Below are positions 22,697 to 33,985 of a DNA stretch of 64,000 nt, piece after piece. The stretch is from Mesorhabditis belari (Eukaryota; Nematoda; Chromadorea; Rhabditida; Rhabditidae). Each line of letters begins with the position of its first letter. Positions within the stretch are counted from its first letter, which is position 1. Under the pieces are notes generated by a model. The model searched no databases. It worked only from the letters and a program-made list of their open reading frames with translations, and was not told the origin of the DNA. Made by a program: the position numbers and the translations under genes. The stretch is from NCBI GenBank assembly GCA_958450365.1, contig CAUEEP010000742.1, forward strand, positions 3,655,501-3,719,500, in the 5' to 3' direction.

Positions 22697-25600
22697 ATGC
22701 GGTTGCTGATCCTGCTTGGGCTGCTTGGCTTGAGCTGGGCAGCCGTCTGGAAAACTGAGCTCGTCTATCAAAAATCGAAAATGAGGAGGTAAAATTGTTG
22801 AAAAATTTGTTTAAGATAGGCTTGAGTCTGTATTTTCAGTGCTTTATTTTTTCTAAAGATTCAGAAGAACCGAAAATCCATCGCTGAGTCGTTAAGGCTC
22901 GGTCACTGAAACTCAGCTGAATGCTAGAAAACGCTAATTGTCCTTGTAGACTATTAGAAAAACGTTTAACACTTATAAATACTAAAGCTTTCTTATACTA
23001 AAGACTACTAAATACTAAAGTTCAATGTTAAATTCGATACTAAGGTCAGAACTAAAGTTCAAGACTAAAGTTCAATACTTAAGCTGACTTTTAGACTTAC
23101 ATTGTATCTTGTAAGTCTTTTAAACTAACAAAAATCTCTCTATTCATGACTTTCCCTTAATTTAGAATGATCGCCGAGGGAACCTGGGCCGCTCATTTGC
23201 AAAAGAAACATGCTGTCAAGGCCGAGGCGCTCAAAGCTAACCCGCATTTTCTTGGATCATATCCGCAAAAGGTTTTTGTTTTAAATTGACAGGAGCTCCG
23301 CTACGAGCTCGCAAAAGATGACCCGAAGCCCAGCGGGGGATCGAACCCCTGGACCGTCCGCTTCCGGAGAGTTCGGGACATGAAAACTCAACACTGAGCT
23401 CTGGGCGTAGTGGGGACATCCCTTTTCAAGACGCTCATAACAGCGGCAGTGATCGTGACTCTCTCTGGAGTCCCTCTGAAACCCCTGTCCCTTACAATTC
23501 TTAAATCTGCCTTGAGAATCTCGTTTAGCTTATAATTTTACAATCTAACTACAGCTATTTCATCATTTTATCCAATTCTAGGTCTACGATTATGAGGACG
23601 AGGAGTACTTGGGAAATGTGACCATCGGAACGCCTGAACAATCGTTTAAGGGAAATTTTTGGCTTTACTTGTTCAAAATTTATCAATATTTTCTTCATTT
23701 TACACAAATTTTCATATTTTAGGTGATCCTCGACACAGGATCCGCCGATTTCTGGATTCCTGACAAGATTTGCACCGATGACATGGATTGTGAAAATGTG
23801 TGACGTATGTTATTTGAAAAGCTAGCAAAAAGCAAAAAAAGGTACTTGTGGTACTTGTGGAGGTACTTGTGGAGTATCCGGGGGGGTCTTTCAATATCCG
23901 GTGGGGTAAAATTTTAAGATCCGGGGTAAACAAGATGCACGAGTAATGCAAGAACATAAACATAAAACAAACATAATAATTAAATAAATTTGTGAAGTAC
24001 AACAGTGACTATTTGTAACAGTGACTATTTGTAACTGTGACTATTTATAACAGTGACAATGAATACTACTTGTAAAAATCTATCAAATTTACTTCTAGGC
24101 CAGGAGGCCAAAAACGAGCAATATCCTTGAGAATTTGCTCAAATGCGTCCGCGCCTTTGGGCAAACTAAGGCGCCAGAGTCCTTCAGCAATCCATGACTC
24201 AATCATGTGTTCGTGGGTTCCATGACTTAAATAAATTTGTGAAGTACAACAGTGACTATTTGTAACAGTGACAATGTAAAAACTACTTGTAAAAATCTAT
24301 CGAATTTACTTCTAGGCCAGGAGGCCAAATATCAACACATAAAACTACCCCAAAAAAATGGTTTTGAAGAAAAAAAAAGTGACCCGCCAACTAGGATAGT
24401 ATTTCTTAATAATAACATAAAAACTTTTGTAGAAGTTACGTTTTTTGATCGAGTATCACCTCGAATCACGTAATCAAGTAATCACCTCGAATAAATTGAA
24501 TATCTTTACATTTGAAGGGAATTTGCCACCAATATCACTTAAGCGGCTGAATATCTTTAAAAGGGGTCGTATATAAAGTACAGGGTGCGTCATAATTATT
24601 GCAACAAGATACTCAAGGCATTGCACACCAAGAAGTTTCACTGGAAGAAGATTTTTAAACAGAAATAGCTTTATTTAACAGTAACAAATAAGGAAACAAG
24701 AGATCATTCGATATGACCGCCTTTTGCCTTGATAAAAGCCCTTAATCGGTTCGGATAAGCCTCCACTGCGGCCCGAATGTCATCTTGAGGAGTCGCCTTC
24801 CATCCTTTGGTCAAAGACTTCTTCAAAGAATCCAAACTTGTGTGTTTTCGAGAGCAGACATTAGCCTCTAAGATTGCCCAAATGGAAAAGTCCATCACAT
24901 TGAGATCCGGTGAGTTTGAAGGCCATTCATCCTTGGTGATCACTGAGGGAAAGTTGGCCACACACCAGTCCTGAACCGTCTTCTTCGTGTGAGCGGGAGG
25001 CAATTAGGCAAGAATAAAGAAGATAGAACGCAACACAACAAAAAAGGGGGCAAAAAAAAATAAGAAAGCTGTTTGGAAAACGGTCTTTGAACTCTTGTTG
25101 CAATAATTATGACGCACCCTGTATATAAAATTTTATTCCACCGGATATTGAAAGACCCCCCGGATACTCCACAAGTACCAAAAAGCTCTTGTTGCAATAA
25201 TTATGACGCACCCTGTATATAAAATTTTATTCCACCCCGGATACTCCACAAGTACCAAAAAGCTCATAAAATTCATCTAGAATCATTTGAAATTTAAACT
25301 GTAAACAACTTTTAATTAAATCATTTGAAAAACTAAACTTTAGACTTGGTTTTGATTGCGCTTTTGAATGCGAGGATGCTTTTTGTTGTGATTATGTCTC
25401 GCAAAAGTATAAGGCAAGTTTTTCAAATAGTTTATTGATGAAATCAGGAAGAAAATCGAGTTGTCAATGAACTGAAAAAGTTCAGAATCTAAAATGGTTG
25501 AACTACACCCGGCAACCAGAAGTCCTGAAGACGGCTTGCGATGGGAAAGCTCGCTACGATTACACGAAATCGTCGACCTTTGTGGTTCTAGAAATTCTAG

Positions 25601-28004
25601 AAATATCTCATTCTAAATCAAATTCTTATAGCGTGGATTTGGTGATGGTTTTGATATCTATTATGGAACTGGGTCAGCTTATGGTTTCCTCGGAGTCGAC
25701 ACTGTGAGATTTGGCGAAGTTGGATCCAATCAATTAGTGGTAAGCAGCTTAAAAAAAACTGGCAAACTCTGCGTTTTCTGAAGTGATCTAAAGCACATAA
25801 CTTTAACTTTAATCAATTTTGAGCAACACGAAAGCTCTAGGTTCCCAAGACGACCTTTGGAATGGCGATTCATCTTGCCGATTTCTTTGCTGAGGATCCG
25901 ATTGACGGAATTCTTGGCCTAGCGTTCACCTCGCTTTCCGTCAGTGGATCCACTCCGGTCTTCATCAATGCCGTCAAACAAGGTCAGTTCAACTTTCATT
26001 CAAAACGAGTTATCTAGAGTTTATCTAGAGATACAAAGCTGTACTTGTTAGCTTCATATTTTCAACATCTGAACTCTTTTGAAATGATCTACTTGCTTTC
26101 TTAAAAGTCTTTTAAATGATGATCAAATGATTTTTAAGTTAACTTGGCCAAACTCTAGTGTGCTCAGCTTTACAAAGTATAAACCAATTTATAAAGTTTG
26201 TCTGATTTGAGCCAAATACTTTGACCCAAATACTTTGGCCCAAATACTACCAAATACTTTTTTCTCAATTCTATGCGAAACAATAAACTTCAAGGACTCG
26301 TCGATGCACCTCTTTTCACTGTCTATCTCGGCATGGTCGGTTTCCAAGACGGCGTCTTTGGCGGTGTCTACACTTGGGGTGGAATCGATCAAGACAATTG
26401 TGGAGACATCTTGGCTTATGTGCCTCTGCAATCGGCTACCTATTTCCAATATCAGATGACTGATGTGAGTGTAACACAATTGAAACTTCAGAATTTTAAG
26501 AACTCGTCCCTTCTAGGTTTCCTCTGGCACTTACACATTCACCCCTCGTTTCAAATGGAGTGTCATCTCTGACACGGGCACATCGTTCATTGGCGGTCCA
26601 CAGAAGCAAGTTTTTGCCATTGCGGATGAGATGGGAGCCTCGTATGACCGCAAGAATGAGGTGAATACCCAGATTCTCTAGATAGAGCTATCCAGTTAGA
26701 TAGATAGAGCTATTCAGTTCTCTAGATAGAGTTATCCAGTTAGATAGATAGAGCTATCCAGTTCTCTCGATAGAGCTATCTCTAGATAGAGCTATCCATC
26801 TGCCATGTTATGGAAAATCGGTGTTGTCACTTTGGAAAATCCACAAAATGATAGCCACTATACCAGAAATGCTTTATTAACAACAAAAATGCACTAATTG
26901 AGCGACAATTTCTAATCTATTAATCAGTAGCAGCTCCATTCCGCTAAATTCGCTAAAAAACTCGATTATCCAAGCTGTGGTAAAGATTATCAATCAATTT
27001 TTGGTCAATAATGGCAGGTTTGAGCTCATCAAAGTTTCGATACGTCTTGTTCGATCGTAAATTTTGTAAACCATAAATGCCCATACGTTTTCGAGTCAGG
27101 AGGATAGGCTGGCCAGGAGAGAAGAGTGATTTTCTTGCGTTGTAACGATTCCTGTGCGACGACATCTGTGAATCGAAGCTATCCTGTATAAAAATCAAAC
27201 TTTTGTTCCGATTCCTGTGCCAAAAAGAAAAAATTCCACGTTGCAAGACGACCCGATAATCCGATTTATTAATCTTCTTTGAAAAAAAAGCATAACTTCA
27301 CTCCTCCTGTTGATGAAATCGCAAAAAGGCAAAATTCTACGTTCGGTAATAGCAAAAACGAATAAGATTTTGCACGAGTCTGGAAGGTAGCAAAGGGATT
27401 TTTGCTATTAGAGACAATTGCTATTAGAATTCTATAGGCATTAGTAAGAAAAACAATAGGGGAAAAAGAAAGCATCAAGCTTGGGAGATCCTTGAAAAAT
27501 CACAAGTTTTCTCTTTTATAACCTTGGTCAAAGCTTTAAAAATCATGGATTCTGCAAAATTCAGAGGTGCTGTTATCATTATAATAGCAGTATATAATGG
27601 TTTAGCTGCAAGAGAATTGAATAAGTTTCATCAATCTTGCAGGTCTTTGAAATCCCGTGCAATGCCACAATTCCCGACATTGTCTTCACGATTGGCGGTA
27701 ACAAATACCCGGTCACCCAGAAGAATCTCATCGTCACCGCCGGTGATGATGTTGACTTTTGTTATTTAGCCATCTTTCCATTTGGTGGTGATGTGAGTGT
27801 TTTAAAACATAAATAATCGAATTTTACTACCATAATGTTTTATAAAAACTCTCAAATACTAAAGTGAATTAATGTCTCAAATACTTGAACTAAAGTGTTC
27901 AGGATATCGACTGGATTCTCGGTGATCCATTCATCCGCGAGTACTGCCACATCTTTGACATTGGTCAAAAAAGAATCGGATTGATGACCGTAAAGAAGAA
28001 ATAA
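22697..28004 (+). CDS. asp: asp-B: secreted aspartic protease (family A1)
   Basis: Twelve exons: 22697-22788, 23166-23271, 23582-23650, 23723-23799, 25344-25413, 25486-25584, 25632-25739, 25841-25982, 26295-26464, 26517-26660, 27643-27792, 27903-28004, giving 442 residues. Signal peptide MRLLILLGLLGLSWA, catalytic DTGSADFW (Asp93) and SDTGTSFIG (Asp330), flap YYGTGSAYG, the same cysteine-rich insert as asp-A, and C-terminal ILGDPFIREYC. Two donors are odd: after exon 3 the sequence is AAG/GGAAAT (no GT), and after exon 5 AAG/GCAAGT, a classic GC-AG intron. Without the GG donor the frame meets TAG just before exon 4. It has an intron (26661-27642) that asp-A lacks. It lies only 284 bases after asp-A. 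It is probably functional if the GG site is spliced or is a sequence error; otherwise it is damaged. AATAAA near 28022. Confidence 0.8.
23300..23412 (-). other. tRNA-like SINE fragment in asp-B intron 2
   Basis: Read on the minus strand: GCCCAGAGCTCAGTGTTGAG, later GGGGTTCGATCCCC, then CTGGGC, so ends (GCCCAG/CTGGGC) and a T-arm can pair. The anticodon arm is degenerate. Read as a tRNA-derived repeat. Confidence 0.5.
23862..25257. mobile_element. Inverted-repeat element in asp-B intron 4
   Basis: About 55 bases at 23862-23915 (GGTACTTGTGGAGTATCCGG...) are inverted at 25124-25179, and a second partial right end follows at 25208-25257. The interior has direct duplications (TTACTTCTAGGCCAGGAGGC at about 24090 and 24308) and a nested DD37D element. 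It occupies nearly all of the intron. Confidence 0.75.
24581..25121 (-). mobile_element. 541-bp internally deleted maT-like (DD37D) transposon
   Basis: Perfect 29-base terminal inverted repeats (CAGGGTGCGTCATAATTATT...) are flanked by TA. It encodes on the minus strand only the transposase C-terminus (NSPDLNVMDFSIWAILE, ...LTKGWKATPQDD...), homologous to the full copy at 29179-30466. A non-autonomous derivative, nested inside the larger inverted-repeat element. The right end is tandemly duplicated at 25190-25220. Confidence 0.85.
26685..26790. repeat. TAGATAGAGCTATCCAGT repeat in asp-B intron 10
   Basis: About five imperfect units, beginning close after the donor of exon 10. Confidence 0.8.
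26940..27250 (-). pseudogene. Decayed Tc1-like transposase fragment in asp-B intron 10
   Basis: Two frames on the minus strand together resemble the C-terminal third of a Tc1-like transposase: NKSLIFIQDSFDSQ, then WPAYPPDSKTYGHLW where WPxxSPDLNPIENLW is expected, then DELKPAIIDQKLIDNLYHSL. Frameshifted and missing the catalytic Glu. The rest of this intron has no other recognisable content. Confidence 0.55.
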
Positions 28005-28384
28005 GCACACAATTTCTATTGAATAAAGTATCAATCTAGAGGATGGCACAGAATTATGGAGGCATCTGAATGCTTAAGATACAGATATTAGACAAATCTC
28101 ACTCGTAATGTACCAAATGTTATACATCTTTTGAAAGCTTGAAGTCTTCTTTCAATAAATATATCATTAAAATTTACTTGAGAACTTTTTCTTTTTTGTG
28201 TTCATTTGGTTTATGCTCGCTCCGACACTGCCTATGGATCGCTGCTGTTTTTAGTGAATTTCAAGTAAATTTTTGATTAAGTCCAAAGAAGGAATCAAGT
28301 TTTTTATGGAAATTCACTAAATCTTTTAGAAACGGAATACATATTCAGAATCAGCATAAAATTCTGCGTCAAATGGTATAGGTG

Positions 28385-28615
28385 GCATAGTATTCGGCCG
28401 ACTCAGCCCAGCCCAGCTCAGCCAGCCTCAGCTCAGCCAGCCTCAGCTCAGCCAGCCTCAGCTCAGTCAGCCTCAGCTCAGCTCAGCTCAGCCAGCCTCA
28501 GCTCAGCCAGCTTAGCTCAGCCAGCTTAGCTCAGCCTTTCCTTGTACTCAAGGGAACTCAACCTAATACTTATTGACAAACAATATTCAATCAAAGAGTA
28601 TTACGGTAAGTTATG
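28385..28615 (-). repeat. GCTGAG-repeat module, copy 1
   Basis: Minus-strand order: a leader CTTACCGTAATACTCTTTGA...GTCAATAAGTATTAGG, then (GCTGAG/GCTGGCTGAG)n, then GGCCGAATACTATGCCACCT, then the dispersed motif GACGCAGAATTTTATGCTGA. The other modules are at 30535-30960 and 43450-44000. Confidence 0.75.
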
Positions 28616-29178
28616 TAGAATTATGTAGAATTATGGAGGCATCTGAATGCTTCATCTGCAGACACTAGACAAATCTCACTCGTAATGTACCAAATGTTAT
28701 ACATCTTTTGAAAGCTTGAAGTCTTCTTTAAATAAATATATCAATAAAATTTACTTGAGAACTTTTTCTTTTTGTGTTCATTTGGTTTATGCTCGCCCAC
28801 TTCCGACACTGCCTAGGGCCGCTGCTGCTTTTGGCTTAGTGCTTAAATAAAATTTATAGGTTTTTGAAATTGGGTTTCTAATCTTTGGTCTCGTTGTAGT
28901 TGAATGTAAATTTTATGAATTTCAACAATGATTGTTGCTGATCCTTCAAAAAAAACAATTTTGCGGGTTTTATCGAAGAGTATTTTTCGCAATGCTAAAA
29001 TTGCAAAAATAGCCGATTTCAGGAATCTTATATTTGAAAAAATAACGCTCAGAATTTGAAATTTTTATGTTTTTTCATAGTTTCTAAAAGATTTAGCAAA
29101 TTTCATTAAAAAACTTGATTCCTTTTTTGGAATTAAACAAAAATTTACTTGAAATTCACTAAAAACAGCCCTAAGCTA

Positions 29179-30466
29179 CAGGGTGCGGCATAAGTATGGT
29201 TACAAGGTTGTAACATTGATTTAAGGAACTGATTGGTTTTATTTCTTACCAAAGGACTATTTTCTCTTAATTTGAATGCTTTTTTATATTATGTAGCAGT
29301 TTTTAAGTAAATTTTTAAGTTTGGACATAATGGTGAAGACTTCTCCCAACCGTGCCGCTATTCTTCAGCTTGGAGCACAAGGACGATCAACTTCGGATAT
29401 TGCCAAACTGCTGAAAATGCATCGAATGACGGTATACCGCATTTTGCAACAAAATAGAGTCGAAGAGCTTCCTAAAAGTGGACGTCCGCCAAAAATTGAT
29501 CACACGAGACTCAAGAAAATCATTAAGAAACGAATCAAGCGCAATCCTGCCCGGAGCATGAGAAAAATGGCTCCCCAATTGAATGTTTCTGAAAGAACTA
29601 TCCGTCGTATCGTCAAAAAGGATCTGGGTCTTCATCCTTACAAGTTAAGGAAGCATAATGGCCTGACGGATCTTCAAATGAAAAACAGGAAGCAAAAATG
29701 TGCTCTTCTTCTTGCCAGGGCCGCAAATGATGAGCATCTGACGACGCTTTTTACCGACGAGAAATTATTCAACATTGAGCAAGTTTTCAACTCTCAAAAT
29801 GATCGAATTTTGGCTCACAGCCCTCAAGAAGCAAATAAAAGTGGCCGATTTGTAGACAGGAACTCACATCCAGCAGGAGTCATGGTTTTTGCAGGGGCGT
29901 CAGCAACTGGTCGCATACCGTTGATTTTCGTTGATAAAGGGCTGAAAATTAACACAGACGTGTATCTGAACGTCCTCACAAAACATGTACAGCCGTGGAG
30001 TCAAGGACATTATCAAAATCAGCGCTGGACATTGATGCAAGACGGCGCCCCAGCGCACAAAGCAAAAAAGACTCAAGAGTGGTGCCGAAACAATTTGCCC
30101 GACTTCATTCCCGCCAATGAATGGCCAGCTAATTCGCCCGACCTCAATGTTATGGATTTCTGTGTTTGGGCAATTTTGGAGCAAAAAGCATGCACAACAA
30201 AACATGCAAACGTTGAAAGTCTGAAAAAGGCTCTGAAGAAAGCCTGAGCGGAAATTCCACAAAGTACCCTGCGGGCCGCCGTGGAAAGTTATCCAAAGCG
30301 TCTTAAAGCCGTTATCAAGAATAAAGGTGCCCATATTGAATAATTTGTTATTTTTTAAATGAATATGATTACTGTTGTTAATTTTAAATAAAGTTTACAT
30401 GAATCCGTTCATATTTCATTACGATACACGGTTCTGAGTCTGTAACCATACTTATGCCGCACCCTG
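29179..30466 (+). mobile_element. Full-length maT-like (DD37D) Tc1/mariner transposon
   Basis: 1,288 bases with perfect 26-base terminal inverted repeats (CAGGGTGCGGCATAAGTATG...) flanked by TA on both sides. It carries a transposase frame in the + orientation with one nonsense codon. The intact ends mean it could still be moved by a transposase acting in trans. Confidence 0.95.
29321..30342 (+). pseudogene. maT-like transposase with a single premature stop
   Basis: The frame starts at ATG 29321 (or 29330) and would run to TAA at 30340-30342. TGA at 30245-30247 interrupts it after 308 codons; the shorter relative at 24.7 kb has Trp (LTKGW) there, so TGG to TGA is likely. Visible: an N-terminal helix-turn-helix (STSDIAKLLKMHRMTVYRIL), a GRPPK linker, a second helix-turn-helix (LNVSERTIRRIVKKDLG), TDEK (first Asp), MQDGAPAH (second Asp) and NSPDLNVMDFCVWAILE (third Asp). 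The second-to-third spacing is 37 residues, which is diagnostic of DD37D. Downstream of the stop the frame stays open for 31 codons. Confidence 0.9.
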
Positions 30467-30534
30467 TATATAGGAGCGAGCATAAACCAATGAACGCAAA
30501 AAGAAAAAGTTCTCAAGTAAATTTTATTGATATG

Positions 30535-30960
30535 AGCTGGGCTGGCTGAGCTGAGGCTGGCTGAGCTGAGGCTAGCTGAGCTGAGGCTGGCTGAGCTGAG
30601 GCTAGCTGAGCTGAGGCTGGCTGAGCTGAGGCTGGCTGAGCTGAGGCTGGCTGAGCTGAGGCTGGCTGAGCTGGCCGAATACTATGCCACCTATATCATT
30701 TGACGCAGAATTTTATGCTGATTCCGAATCTGTATTCCGTTTTTGCGAAATGACAATCTGCTAGGAGTTATAAGCGTCCAAAGTTTTGTTAGGACTCTAA
30801 AAGTGTGGCCATTTGGGTCTTAGCGGCCTCCTTGCGAGGCCGATTCTATGCAGCGGTGGTACGGCGTTTGTTTCCGAAGCGAGCCCTTGCAAGTTCGATC
30901 CCTGCCTTGGATTTTCCTTTTGCTTTTTTTGAGAGAAAACTTTGAAGAGCTGTAAGTTTT
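30535..30960 (+). repeat. GCTGAG-repeat module with tRNA-like segment, copy 2
   Basis: (GCTGAGCTGAGGCTG)n at 30535-30672, then GGCCGAATACTATGCC, the dispersed motif (30700-30732), then a tRNA-like stretch at 30826-30905 containing GCAGCGGTGGTACGG and GTTCGATCC. The same order is seen at 43515-43975, so the whole is one repeat family. Confidence 0.7.
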
Positions 30961-31135
30961 TTTCTTTTTATCTAATCTTTCTAATTTAAAAAATCTAACA
31001 TAATTATCAATGATTCTGCGTTGAATGATACCAAATACTTGATGGTTTGACGCGTCTAAACTCACTCATACATAATCGGCAACGACATATCGTATCTGTA
31101 TTTGAGGCATTCAGATGCCTCCATAATTCTGTGCC

Positions 31136-31487
31136 AGCTCTGCCAGCTGATCCCTATTTTGGCCATGAAATGCACAATCAAATAAGAATATTAATTGATA
31201 AAATCAAATAAAGAAAGCAAAATTTTGGACTCAAAACATTTCAATCAGTGCATTTTCAAGAAAACAACGAAATCAATAAAAGCAGAATCAAAAATTCTCT
31301 CAATTCAGCGTTCGGCGAATAAATATATTTGAAAAAGGTGATGTTTGCCTTTTTTTAAACGTGATTTCCGCAAAAATCTTTTTGCTTTCCTTGTTTTGGA
31401 GCTAAAAGTACACTTTTTTTGAGAAAACAACACCCCGATTCCATGAAATTTCTCAATTCCTCTTTCGTGGTAGGATTTTATCGTATT
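31136..31487. other. Intergenic, nothing recognised
   Basis: No exon or repeat recognised. Confidence 0.4.
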
Positions 31488-31695
31488 TATTCCAATTGAA
31501 GAGCCCCCTTTAGACGAAGTTTTTCATTTTTTTCGCCTTTTTCAACTCTCGGATAGTAAAATGCTCAACTTTTTAAAGACTTTCAAAGGCTTTAAATAAT
31601 AGTTATAGACTTAAAAAAGGTTAATAACGTCAAAAACCGGATGACAATCCAACAAAAACACCTATTTTTGAGCTCTTGAAAATTTGGGTATATTG
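31488..31695. repeat. Dispersed repeat of 210 bp, inverted partner at 46960-47172
   Basis: CCAATTGAAGAGCCCC through TTTTCAAGAG-type sequence matches 46960-47172 in opposite orientation with moderate divergence. Non-coding. Confidence 0.65.
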
Positions 31696-31697
31696 TA

Positions 31698-32221
31698 TTG
31701 GGTTGGTGAATTGAAAACTGAGGGACTTTGAACTGAAATTTATTCAACATAAAACCATGAATTCATTCCAAATAATTTCCATTATTATTGACGACTTCTA
31801 CCCATTTTACAGACAATTAGCGGATTCCTCTTTTGTAGTAGGATTTTGGTTTGTGTGTGAGACAAGTGTGAGACTCAAAAATGGAGAACTGGAGATGTCC
31901 CTGGAGGACGTTTGAGCACTTTCTTCAAAAGAAACCCATTTTGGTGTCAATAGAAAAGTTGTAGAGAATCAAAAATGAAGCTTATAGCCAAATTTCCAAA
32001 ATGATACGCTAAGTAGTTTCGCTTAAAATGCAAGTTTTGTGAAAATTCGTAAATTTGGCATTTCTTGAAAACCAGTTTTTGAATCGTTCTGAAAATTTGG
32101 ATATAAGCTTCGCTTTTGATTCTCTACAACTTTTCCATTGACACCAAAATGGGTTTCTTTTGAAGAAAGTGCTCAAACTGACAGATGACAATAGCCGGCA
32201 GTTTTCAATTCACCAACCCAA
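31698..32221. mobile_element. 524-bp mariner-type MITE
   Basis: Ends TTGGGTTGGTGAATTGAAAA and its inverse, flanked by TA. Inside, a block of about 100 bases (ACACCAAAATGGGTTTCTTT) appears in both orientations. A partial relative is at 50432-50562, ending with the same CACCAACCCAA. Confidence 0.85.
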
Positions 32222-33489
32222 TAGTTTCCAAAATCAGAAATTTATTCAATTTGATCCCATTTCCAAGCTATTTCCATCGCAAAATCCCCTGTTTAACCAG
32301 CTGTTTGTGACGAAAACAATGAATAACTCTCCAGATTAGTCACTCCATCTATTTACAGTGTTCTTTTCATGAAATCGGCACCAAAAAACGGTCAAAACCA
32401 TCACCATCTCTTTTTCTCTATTCTCTTTTCCCTTTTTTCTCTTTTTTCTCTTTTTTATTCACAGCTTGCCCCCTTTTTGCCCTTTTGCTGTTCGAGAATT
32501 AGCTAAAAAAGGGGAAAAGAGGAGAGCCAAGGTCTCGTAAACAACCACAATCCTTCCTCACATTTCACCATCGTTTTTCGTTTTGTTTTTTTTTACTTTT
32601 AATACTTTTTTGTATATTTGATTAGCTTTATCATCTTAGCAAGTTGTAATTTTCATTTTTTTCTATTTAGCATTCTTTTTTAGACTTTATTAATCTTTGT
32701 TCAAAGAGTCGCAGCCTTCTTATTAAACTTCAGAAAGTCTTTCCTTTTCTTTCCATAATTTCTTTGAAAAATAACAAATTCACCAATTAACCTATGGTTT
32801 AATTCAAATATTTTGTTTTTTTTATGTTTGTTCTTTTTGGTCAATGTATTTTTCTATAAATCGCTTATTAGGCTCTCCAAGAAGTGTTTATGGCTCAATT
32901 TCCATCTTTTAAAGTCAATTTTTGGCAAACTTTCAAGTAAATTCATGAGGTAAAACACGTGCTTTTCGTAAAAAACTATAAAAACCTTTACGACGAAATT
33001 GGCTGAATAAATTTCTCTGAAAATTTCGCTATATAAAAACACTTTATACTCTGTCTTTTATCTATTGACACGAAGATAGATTTCCTTAGCTAAAGTAGCT
33101 AAAGTATTCGAGCATCATCGAGCCGTCGCTCTTTTTGACTATCCCGACTTCACGCTTTCAAACAAATCCAGATATAAGACATTTTAAACTTTGTTTTAAT
33201 GTTATTTTAAAGAAAAATAATTGGTTTTTCTAATGAAACAAATCGTAATTCAATTAATGCATTTGTTGGTTTTAAACGAAAGTACGAAAAGGAAAGAAAA
33301 GATTTTCTAGAGTGCTTAATATTTGGCCCACTTTTAATTCATTTTATTGTTTTGCTAAAACGGATATTGTAAGATTTAAGATTTAATATTAAATTTAAAT
33401 CTACATTTCTTAGTTATTTTTAGGCATTCACGTATTGAGGAATGGAGAAGGAAAAGGGAAAGGGGGTAGGCAGTAGACATGGTCTTGGA
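32222..33489. other. Intergenic with a 440-bp dispersed repeat
   Basis: 32826-33270 is closely similar to 63265-63710 in direct orientation (GGTCAATGTATTTTTCTATA...). No exons supported in the rest. Confidence 0.55.
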
Positions 33490-33985
33490 TTCAAGTTGAA
33501 TCGGATTGAATCGACTCGAATGGATTCGTTTGCTGAATCTATCGAAGCAAATCGGATCCAATTGACAGATCAATCGGATCGAATTGGATCTTATTCAATT
33601 CGATTCTATTTGATTTGATTCAATTTGATTCGATTCAATTCGATTTGATCCGATTCAATTCAATTTGATTTGATTCTATTTGATTCGATTCGATTTGATT
33701 TGATTCAATTTGATTTGATTCAATTTGTTTCGATTTGATTCGATTTGATTTGATTCGATTCAATTCGATTTGATTCGATTCGATTCGATTTGCTTCGATT
33801 CGATTTGATTCGATTCAATTCGATTTGATTCGATTTGATTCGATTCGATTTGATTTGATTCAATTTGATTCGATTCGATTCAATTCAGTTGGATTCAATT
33901 CGATTCAATTCAATTCAATTCAATTCGATCCGATTCAATTCAATTTGATTCAATTTGATTCAATTCGATCCGATCCGATGTCTAG
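33490..33985. repeat. GATTC/GATTT pentamer satellite
   Basis: About 500 bases of 5-base units (GATTC, GATTT, AATTC, AATTT), with TCGGATC-type words at both ends. Confidence 0.95.

Larger units (their letters stand above)
28045..31135. mobile_element. 3.1-kb composite inverted-repeat element
   Basis: The left end GGCACAGAATTATGGAGGCA (28045) is inverted at 31107-31135, and the match continues through about 43 bases. Inside are two direct copies of a block of about 115 bases (28048-28160, 28625-28740), a block with TTTACTTGAGAAC and GGTTTATGCTCG at about 28167, 28748 and inverted at 30475, two inverted GCTGAG-repeat modules, a tRNA-like segment (30826-30905) and the DD37D transposon. It begins about 40 bases after the asp-B stop, just past its polyadenylation signal. 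Confidence 0.7.

Noticed and set aside
23723..23810. Frameshift in asp-B exon 4
   Set aside because: At first the exon seemed to run into TGA, but a donor at 23800 (GT/GTGACG) gives the same phase as asp-A, so no frameshift is needed.
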